DNA of 64,000 nucleotides from Mucilaginibacter tolerans (GTDB lineage: Bacteria; Bacteroidota; Bacteroidia; Sphingobacteriales; Sphingobacteriaceae), in assembly GCF_030519375.1 (NCBI RefSeq), contig NZ_JAUMKB010000003.1, positions 186,001 to 250,000 of the forward strand. The letters are read 5' to 3'. A program made the position numbers and the translations under genes. This document shows, piece by piece, positions 58,726-64,000 of this stretch (positions are counted from its first letter, which is position 1; each line of letters begins with the position of its first letter). The notes under the pieces are model-generated. The model saw only the letters and a list, made by a program, of their open reading frames with translations. It did not search any database and had not been told where the DNA came from.

Positions 58726-59997
58726 TTAATCAATCCACTCAAATTTGGTGTATGGCACCAGCACCTCTGGAATTTTGATACCTCTTTCAGTCTGATTATT
58801 TTCCAGCAAAGTTGCTACAATACGTGGTAAAGCTAATGCACTTCCGTTTAGTGTATGCGCCAATTGCGTTTTCCCTTCAGCATTACGGAAACGGAGTTTT
58901 AAACGGTTGCTTTGGAAAGTTTCAAAGTTAGATACTGAAGAAACTTCCAGCCAGCGTTGCTGGGCAGCGCTCCAGGTTTCCATATCATAAGTTAAAGCAG
59001 AGCCAAAACCCATGTCGCCGCCACACAAACGTAATACGCGATAAGGCAAACCTAATTTTTGCAACAAGCCTTGCACGTGTGCACTCATCTTTTCAAGTAT
59101 ATCGTAAGATTCATCGGGGTGAGCTATGGTTACGATCTCTACCTTATCAAACTGGTGGAGACGGTTAAGCCCGCGCACGTGCGCCCCGTAAGAACCAGCT
59201 TCACGACGAAAACAAGGTGTATGGCCGCAATTTCTTATTGGCAGTTCATCCGCTTTCAGAATTACATCGCGGTATAAGTTGGTAATGGGCACTTCCGCAG
59301 TAGGAATAAGATATAAATTATCCAATCCTACGAAATACATCTGGCCTTCCTTGTCTGGCAATTGTGATGTACCAAAACCAGATGCCTCATTCACCATTAG
59401 TGGTACGCTCACTTCTTTGTACCCTGCTTTCTCCGCTTCATCAATAAAGTAATTGATCAGCGCCCGTTGCAGTTTGGCTCCTTTATTTTTATAAACGGGG
59501 AAACCTGCACCAGTTATTTTTACACCCAGTTCAAAATCGATCAGATTATATTTTGCGGCCAGTTCCCAATGCGGAATAGCATCAGCAGGCAGATTGGGCT
59601 TTACTCCATTTTCTAATACTACTTCATTGTCCTCTGGTGTTAACCCTTTTGGCACAGATGCGTGTGGTAAATTAGGCAGCAATACCACCTTTTGGTTCAA
59701 ATTATTTTCCAAAGTATTGAGCGCATCTCCCAAAGTTTTTATTTCTTCTTTCCAGGCACCTGTTTTTGCTTTAATGGCTTCGGCTTCATCTTTTTTGCCT
59801 TTGCGCATCAGCTCACCGATTTGCTTTGCTGCCGAATTAGCTTCGGCCGAGATATTGTCCAAACGGTTCTGGGTCTGACGGCGATCATTATCCATCTGAA
59901 TAATCTCATCAACCAGTTCGGGCTGTTTGAAATTTTTCACAGCCAAACGTTCCAAAACTTTTTCTCTGTTATCGCGGATATAACTAACTTGCAGCAT
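58726..59997 (-). CDS. serS: Seryl-tRNA synthetase
   Basis: 423 residues from the ATG at 59997 (the frame extends to TTG 60015). Charges tRNA-Ser and tRNA-Sec with serine. N-terminal coiled-coil arm (about 25-105: LDNISAEANSAAKQIGELM), class II core with motif 2 (FRREAGSYGAHVRGLNRLHQF, about 262-282), a serine pocket TAEVPITNLYRD, and motif 3 (LNGSALALPRIVATLLEN, about 383-400). Divergent from rsmI across an inverted-repeat element. Confidence 0.95.
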   Translation of the reverse strand: MLQVSYIRDNREKVLERLAVKNFKQPELVDEIIQMDNDRRQTQNRLDNISAEANSAAKQIGELMRKGKKDEAEAIKAKTGAWKEEIKTLGDALNTLENNLNQKVVLLPNLPHASVPKGLTPEDNEVVLENGVKPNLPADAIPHWELAAKYNLIDFELGVKITGAGFPVYKNKGAKLQRALINYFIDEAEKAGYKEVSVPLMVNEASGFGTSQLPDKEGQMYFVGLDNLYLIPTAEVPITNLYRDVILKADELPIRNCGHTPCFRREAGSYGAHVRGLNRLHQFDKVEIVTIAHPDESYDILEKMSAHVQGLLQKLGLPYRVLRLCGGDMGFGSALTYDMETWSAAQQRWLEVSSVSNFETFQSNRLKLRFRNAEGKTQLAHTLNGSALALPRIVATLLENNQTERGIKIPEVLVPYTKFEWID

Positions 59998-60022
59998 TAT
60001 TTTATTTTTTGGCAAATATAAT

Positions 60023-60118
60023 CAGTTGGCAGTTTGCAGTGTGCAGTTTGTAGGTTTTTGTTTGCATAATAATCAAAATACAGTTTCATGCCCACTGCCA
60101 ACTATTAACTGCAAACTG
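60023..60118. repeat. Intergenic imperfect inverted repeat (CAGTTTGCAGT words)
   Basis: Left arm 60023-60053 (CAGTTGGCAGTTTGCAGT...) and right arm 60081-60118 (...ACTGCCAACTATTAACTGCAAACTG) are approximate reverse complements built from AGTTGGCAG and CAGTTTGCAG. It occupies most of the divergent serS-rsmI spacer. Confidence 0.65.
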
Positions 60119-60122
60119 AAAA

Positions 60123-60797
60123 ATGCCCGGTAAACTCTACTTAGTCCCCACCCCGATAGGAAACCTGGAAGATATGACCTTCAGGGCCATACGCATTTTA
60201 AAAGAGGTTGACCTGATTTTGGCTGAGGACACCCGCACATCGGCACCGTTGTTAAAACATTTTGATATTCAGAAGAAGGTTTATGCACATCATCAGCATA
60301 ATGAACACCAGTCTTCCGGCGAGATCGTAAAGTTTTTGAAGGAGGGAAAAAACATCGCCCTAATATCCGATGCCGGCACACCTGCCATATCGGATCCCGG
60401 TTTTTACCTGGTTCGAGAAGCATTAAAAAACGATATCGAGGTAGAGTGCCTTCCGGGAGCAACAGCTTTTGTGCCCGCTTTGGTTAACTCCGGATTCCCA
60501 ACCGACCGCTTTTGTTATGAAGGGTTTTTGCCCTTGAAAAAAGGGCGTCAAACGCGGTATAAGCAATTAGCTGAAGAGGAGCGTACCATTATTCTGTATG
60601 AATCACCCCACCGTTTTTTAAAGACTTTGGATGAGATGGCAACTTATTTTGGTGGTGATAGGCAGATATCGGTATCCCGCGAGCTGACTAAAATGTTCGA
60701 GGAGACTGTTCGTGGAGCTATTAGTGAAGTGAAGGAATATTTTGAGACACATCCGGCAAAGGGAGAATTTGTAATATGTGTGGCGGGAAAGGGTTAA
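60123..60797 (+). CDS. rsmI: 16S rRNA (cytidine-2'-O)-methyltransferase
   Basis: 224 residues. SAM-dependent MTase of the tetrapyrrole-methylase fold that methylates C1402 of 16S rRNA. PTPIGNLEDMTFRA (about 8-21), LAEDTRTSAPLLKHF (about 33-47), ISDAGTPAISDPGF (about 82-95), PGATAFVPALVNSG (about 115-128) and FVICVAGKG end are typical. Slightly shorter than E. coli RsmI because the C-terminal domain is reduced. Lone gene with MITE-like repeat after it. Confidence 0.93.
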   Translation: MPGKLYLVPTPIGNLEDMTFRAIRILKEVDLILAEDTRTSAPLLKHFDIQKKVYAHHQHNEHQSSGEIVKFLKEGKNIALISDAGTPAISDPGFYLVREALKNDIEVECLPGATAFVPALVNSGFPTDRFCYEGFLPLKKGRQTRYKQLAEEERTIILYESPHRFLKTLDEMATYFGGDRQISVSRELTKMFEETVRGAISEVKEYFETHPAKGEFVICVAGKG

Positions 60798-60814
60798 AAA
60801 AGAAAATATAAACT

Positions 60815-60946
60815 CGTCATTGAGGAACGAAGCAATCTCTATACTATGCAAATCAAGGAGGAAGAGTTTGTCAAAGAACGTTAACTAAAAAAATCACGTT
60901 CCATTGAATGTCCTATGTAGAGATTGCTTCGTTCCTCGCAATGACG
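60815..60946. repeat. MITE-like inverted repeat with 28-base arms
   Basis: Left arm (60815-60842) CGTCATTGAGGAACGAAGCA... and right arm (60917-60946) are reverse complements apart from a 2-base indel. The core ATTG-(CG)AGGAACGAAGCAATCTC is one of the most common intergenic repeats I know of from several bacterial phyla. The internal 75 bases hold no ORF. It sits between rsmI and lnt and may form a large hairpin. Confidence 0.75.
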
Positions 60947-60970
60947 GGTGATAATGTATTATTAGCTTAA

Positions 60971-62614
60971 ATGAAAAAAAACATCCTCCTATCCGTTCTT
61001 TCAGGCTTATTGCTTTGGATCGCCTGGCCGCCTACGCCGTACACCTCTTTCTTTCTTTTCATCGGTTTTGTGCCGGTGCTCATCGCTATCGAAAATATCA
61101 TTAACAGCAACTTCACCAAAAAGGGCAAAAAGATATTCTGGGCAAGCTTTCTCGGCTTCTTTATCTGGAACACCCTATCCATTTACTGGGTATATAACTC
61201 GATCAAAACTATCGGGGCGGTTATTGCCGTGCCAATTTCGCTTATTCCCTATTCGCTTGGACCATTATTAATGGCTTCTGCATGCTGGCTTTATTATCGT
61301 CTAAGGCGTGTAACCAAACAAGAGATAGGCCTGATCGGATTGATTTTTTTCTGGATAGCTTACGAATACCTGCACCAAACCTGGGAGCTTAATTTCCCCT
61401 GGATGACCCTGGGAAACGGTTTTGCAGTAAGCCAAAAATGGATTCAATGGTACGAATATACAGGTGTTTATGGTGGCACGATATGGATTTGGCTAGCCAA
61501 TATATTGAGTTTTCTCGTTTATCAAATTCTTAAGCAATCAGATCGTATTAAAAAGAAGACTACTTTGATCCTTGCGTTTGGTCTGGTGATCTCATTGCCG
61601 ATCGCGTGGTCATTGTATCGGTACAATAATTATCATGAACAAACCAATCCATCAAATATTGTAGTTGCCCAGCCAAATATTGATCCATACGAAAAGATAG
61701 AAAGTATACCGGCAACTCAGCAGATTACTATTTTGACTCATCTTTCTGATTCGATCGCTCAAAAAAATACAGAGTTTTTTATTTGGCCCGAAACTGCCAT
61801 CTATGATCCGCGTGGACTAAATGAGGACCTTGTTCGCAGTAGCCCATACTTTGAGCAAATACAGCATTTTCTGCATAAATATGGAAATGGCAACGTGCTT
61901 ACCGGTTCAGAAGATATCAAATTCTACAACTCAAGAAAAACAGCAACGGCCACTCCATTCGATCCCCAGGGCAACGAGTTTTATGATGAGTTTAATGCTG
62001 CTTTGAATATTGAGAACTCACCCGAGGTGCAGTTTTATCATAAATCTAAACTAGTACCTGGTGTAGAGTCACTACCTTTTGGAAATACCCTGTCATTCCT
62101 GAAGCCTGTATTTGAGCACTTAGGCGGCGCAACGGGTAGTGTAGCCGGACAGGAAGAACCGGGTGTATTTTATTCACAAAGCGGGATAGGTGTTACTCCT
62201 GCAATCTGTTACGAATCCATCTATGGCGAATGGATAGCGCAATCCGTTCATAAGGGTGCACAATTTATAGCTATCATCACTAACGATGGCTGGTGGGAAA
62301 ACACATCGGGAAAAGACCAGCACCTGGATTATGCCAAACTACGTGCTATCGAGACCCGTCGCTGGGTATGCAGGTCGGCCAATACGGGTATTTCAGCCTT
62401 TATTAATCAGCGTGGTGATGTTGTTCAGCAAACCAAATGGTGGACACGCACGGCCATTAAACAGGATATCAACCTCAATTCCGATCTGACCTTTTATACT
62501 TTATATGGCGATTACATCCCAAAAACAGGAAGTATGATTGCAATCGCTGGAATTATATGGATTCTCGTCGGAACGGTAAAAGATAGGAGAAAGAAACGAG
62601 CGCTGTCAATCTGA
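60971..62614 (+). CDS. lnt: Apolipoprotein N-acyltransferase
   Basis: 547 residues. Transfers an acyl chain to the N-terminus of lipoproteins after LspA cleavage. Five to seven N-terminal membrane segments, then a nitrilase-like domain with the catalytic triad: Glu in FIWPETAIYD (about 272), Lys in YHKSKLVPGVE (about 357) and Cys in TPAICYESIYG (about 413). Final membrane segment IAIAGIIWILVG, then a Lys/Arg tail. Longer than E. coli Lnt. Located far from lspA, as is usual. Confidence 0.94.
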   Translation: MKKNILLSVLSGLLLWIAWPPTPYTSFFLFIGFVPVLIAIENIINSNFTKKGKKIFWASFLGFFIWNTLSIYWVYNSIKTIGAVIAVPISLIPYSLGPLLMASACWLYYRLRRVTKQEIGLIGLIFFWIAYEYLHQTWELNFPWMTLGNGFAVSQKWIQWYEYTGVYGGTIWIWLANILSFLVYQILKQSDRIKKKTTLILAFGLVISLPIAWSLYRYNNYHEQTNPSNIVVAQPNIDPYEKIESIPATQQITILTHLSDSIAQKNTEFFIWPETAIYDPRGLNEDLVRSSPYFEQIQHFLHKYGNGNVLTGSEDIKFYNSRKTATATPFDPQGNEFYDEFNAALNIENSPEVQFYHKSKLVPGVESLPFGNTLSFLKPVFEHLGGATGSVAGQEEPGVFYSQSGIGVTPAICYESIYGEWIAQSVHKGAQFIAIITNDGWWENTSGKDQHLDYAKLRAIETRRWVCRSANTGISAFINQRGDVVQQTKWWTRTAIKQDINLNSDLTFYTLYGDYIPKTGSMIAIAGIIWILVGTVKDRRKKRALSI

Positions 62615-62676
62615 GTCCGTCAAAGACTATGCGGGCAGGCCTTTACGCACCCTAATTCGAGCGCCTCAGCATGACA
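62604..62676. repeat. Short inverted repeat after lnt
   Basis: TGTCAATCTGAG (62604-62615, including the lnt stop) and CTCAGCATGACA (62665-62676) are inverse with two mismatches. The same kind of TGTCATGCTGAG element is frequent in intergenic space of this phylum. Confidence 0.45.
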
Positions 62677-62688
62677 CCCTCATCGGAA

Positions 62689-63540
62689 CTACCCCTCCCG
62701 GCTTACAATAAACTGCATCAGGTCGAAAATAGGTTGGCGGATAACCTTACCCAGATGAATCTCGTTCTTCTCGCAAAGAGCCTTAAGTTCGTCAGCAAAA
62801 ACAAAAGCGATTGATCCAACAAAATGGCATTTATAACGATGATATTGTGGGAACGATTTAATATCGGAATCGATAAACTCCTGGAAACCTCTGGCAAGTA
62901 ACGCCTGGCAATAATCAGTTTGGCGGATGGTGTTTAAAAATCTTGAGAATGAAGCCAGAAAAGTATTAGCTGCCGGTTTCTGATACACATCCCGTATCAC
63001 ACTTTCTTTGGTGAGGTGATATTGCTCATCAAACTGAGCGTGTATGTCCGCAGGCATATTCCCATATAAAAAATCGGTGATTAAAGCTTTACCAAACCAT
63101 GTGCCCGACCCCTCATCGCCCAAAGCATAACCTAAACCATGTTTTCCTGAGTGTACTTCTTCTCCATCAAAAAAAGAAATGTTAGACCCCGTTCCCAATA
63201 CACAGCAAAGCCCTTTCTCGTGACCGCAAGTGGCATAGGCACTACCTAACAGATCGCTATCTGCACTGATGTAAGCTTTGGGGAATAACTGACTTAATGC
63301 ATTGGTAACAATCTCGTGCCTGTCAGGGCTTGAGCAGCCTGCACCAAAAAAATAGATTTCTGTAACGTCGGCAGCATAAGCTACCATACCAGCACCCTGA
63401 TCCTGCAGTATCTTCACCATTTCTCTTTCGGTAAGAAAATATGGATTTAGTCCCCCGGTTTTAAACTCTAATGGTTCCTTTTCGGGTACAGCAAGCAACC
63501 AGTCTGTTTTTGATGAACCGCTATCAGCAACAAGGATCAT
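62689..63540 (-). CDS. N-acetylglucosamine-kinase-like (BadF/BadG ATPase) protein
   Basis: 283 residues, ASKHA fold. Phosphate-1 motif DSGSSKTDWLL (about 5-15), CVLGTGSNISFF (about 112-123), GLGYALGDEGSGTWFGKALI (about 135-154) and HFVGSIAFVFADEL. Relatives phosphorylate N-acetylglucosamine in cell-wall recycling. The response-regulator gene ends within its start (overlap of 4 bases), so both are on one transcript. Confidence 0.87.
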   Translation of the reverse strand: MILVADSGSSKTDWLLAVPEKEPLEFKTGGLNPYFLTEREMVKILQDQGAGMVAYAADVTEIYFFGAGCSSPDRHEIVTNALSQLFPKAYISADSDLLGSAYATCGHEKGLCCVLGTGSNISFFDGEEVHSGKHGLGYALGDEGSGTWFGKALITDFLYGNMPADIHAQFDEQYHLTKESVIRDVYQKPAANTFLASFSRFLNTIRQTDYCQALLARGFQEFIDSDIKSFPQYHRYKCHFVGSIAFVFADELKALCEKNEIHLGKVIRQPIFDLMQFIVSREG

Positions 63541-63917
63541 TTACAAATATCGTCGAGTGATTTTTGGGTGAGTGGTTTATGAATAAATGATGTGATATAT
63601 TTATTGTTAGTCGATTTTTTCAAATCGGTTGGATCGAGCGAGGAAGATAACATGAATATCTTTATCGTCTGCTTGTTTGCAATATCCAGCTTATCATACT
63701 CCTGCAAAAACTCAAAGCCACCCATCATCGGCATACGGATATCCAAAAAAATCACATCGGGTTTTATTGCCCCGGAGCGCAAAGAATCAATCGCATCGCT
63801 GGCCGATTGGCTGACGATCACCTTCTCGGCAAACTCGCCGCTTTCTAATATTTTGCGCGTGACAAAATTATCAATGTAATTGTCGTCTATCAGTAAACAG
63901 GTTTTATAATTTGACAT
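63537..63917 (-). CDS. Single-domain response regulator
   Basis: 126 residues from the ATG at 63917 (the frame reaches TTG 63926). Receiver domain: acidic pocket LLIDDNYIDN (about 8-17), phospho-Asp in DVIFLDIRMPMMGG (about 53-66), Thr/Ser switch in MLSSSLDPTD (about 90-99) and Lys in SFIHKPLT (about 112-119). No output domain. It overlaps the kinase-like gene by 4 bases. Which histidine kinase drives it is not apparent. Confidence 0.92.
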   Translation of the reverse strand: MSNYKTCLLIDDNYIDNFVTRKILESGEFAEKVIVSQSASDAIDSLRSGAIKPDVIFLDIRMPMMGGFEFLQEYDKLDIANKQTIKIFMLSSSLDPTDLKKSTNNKYITSFIHKPLTQKSLDDICK

Positions 63918-64000
63918 CCACTCCAAAAATAGCTTTTATAAAAATAAAAAAGAATGTGTTTGATTTTTTATTTTCCCAAACATCCGTCCTGTTTATCAAC

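Noticed and set aside
1..64000. CRISPR arrays, rRNA genes, insertion sequences, replication origin
   Set aside because: Searched by eye: no regularly spaced direct repeats, no rRNA-like sequence, no transposase ORF and no DnaA-box cluster recognised.

Overview
The window looks like a chromosomal segment of a Bacteroidota member of the family Sphingobacteriaceae, most likely Mucilaginibacter or a near relative. The evidence is two SusC-type TonB-dependent receptors, promoters of the TTG-N19-TAnnTTTG type with few Shine-Dalgarno sites, many secreted proteins with SPI or lipoprotein signals, and a large set of FtsX-like permeases and hybrid histidine kinases. The genus is inferred from protein style only.

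Layout. 1-9.5 kb is a phosphonate/phospholipid block: the N-terminal two thirds of a SusC receptor (minus), a PhnZ-like HD-domain protein (minus), an XRE-cupin regulator, a phosphonatase-like hydrolase, a DUF5690/MFS-type membrane protein, an FAD-dependent aminophosphonate oxidase-like protein and a Tat-exported phosphocholine-type phospholipase C. An identical 24-base block holding a 13-base palindrome and a -7-like element lies in front of both the SusC gene and the hydrolase gene, which ties the receptor to the catabolic genes as one regulon. 9.5-18.9 kb holds a GH27 alpha-galactosidase, a quinone-reductase-type dehydrogenase, an isochorismatase-fold protein, a double-PAS histidine kinase, a second lone SusC receptor and small secreted or hypothetical proteins. 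tRNA-Ser(GGA) is at 18.93-19.02 kb.

19-36 kb carries a DHFR-fold protein, a PhnB-like VOC protein, a giant CheB-CheR-PAS-kinase hybrid, polyprenyl diphosphate synthase with a TerC-family protein, a truncated haemoglobin, the diadenylate cyclase CdaA, a sterol-desaturase-type hydroxylase, a cytochrome c/porin/cytochrome c lipoprotein operon behind a perfect CRP/FNR-type palindrome, and a secreted amidohydrolase followed by an M1 aminopeptidase. 36-42.7 kb has two MacB/FtsX-type permeases, OsmC and two tiny paralogous coiled-coil proteins.

42.9-46.4 kb is a small, decaying genomic island in the 3' end of tRNA-Val(TAC). It is bounded by a 12-base direct repeat and contains a truncated tyrosine integrase, an intact AbiEi/AbiEii pair with a 25-base operator-like palindrome, a gene remnant with two frameshifts, and a toxin/immunity-like pair in which the second gene has one frameshift. 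All three frameshifts are repaired by adding one A in a poly-A run. 46.5-64 kb is mostly core genome: a beta-helix-like lipoprotein, a receiver-like protein, a SIMPL-domain protein, ileS-traR/dksA-lspA, an SDR protein, a secreted protein with a tandem duplicated domain, dgkA-recO, a GT2/DUF2304 pair, serS, rsmI, lnt, an N-acetylglucosamine-kinase-like protein and a single-domain response regulator.

Several intergenic gaps contain imperfect inverted repeats, each built from its own short word (GATTAGAG, GGTTGTA, AGTTGATTGAG, CAGTTTGCAGT and so on). One MITE-like inverted repeat lies between rsmI and lnt. No transposase, CRISPR array, rRNA operon or replication origin was seen.
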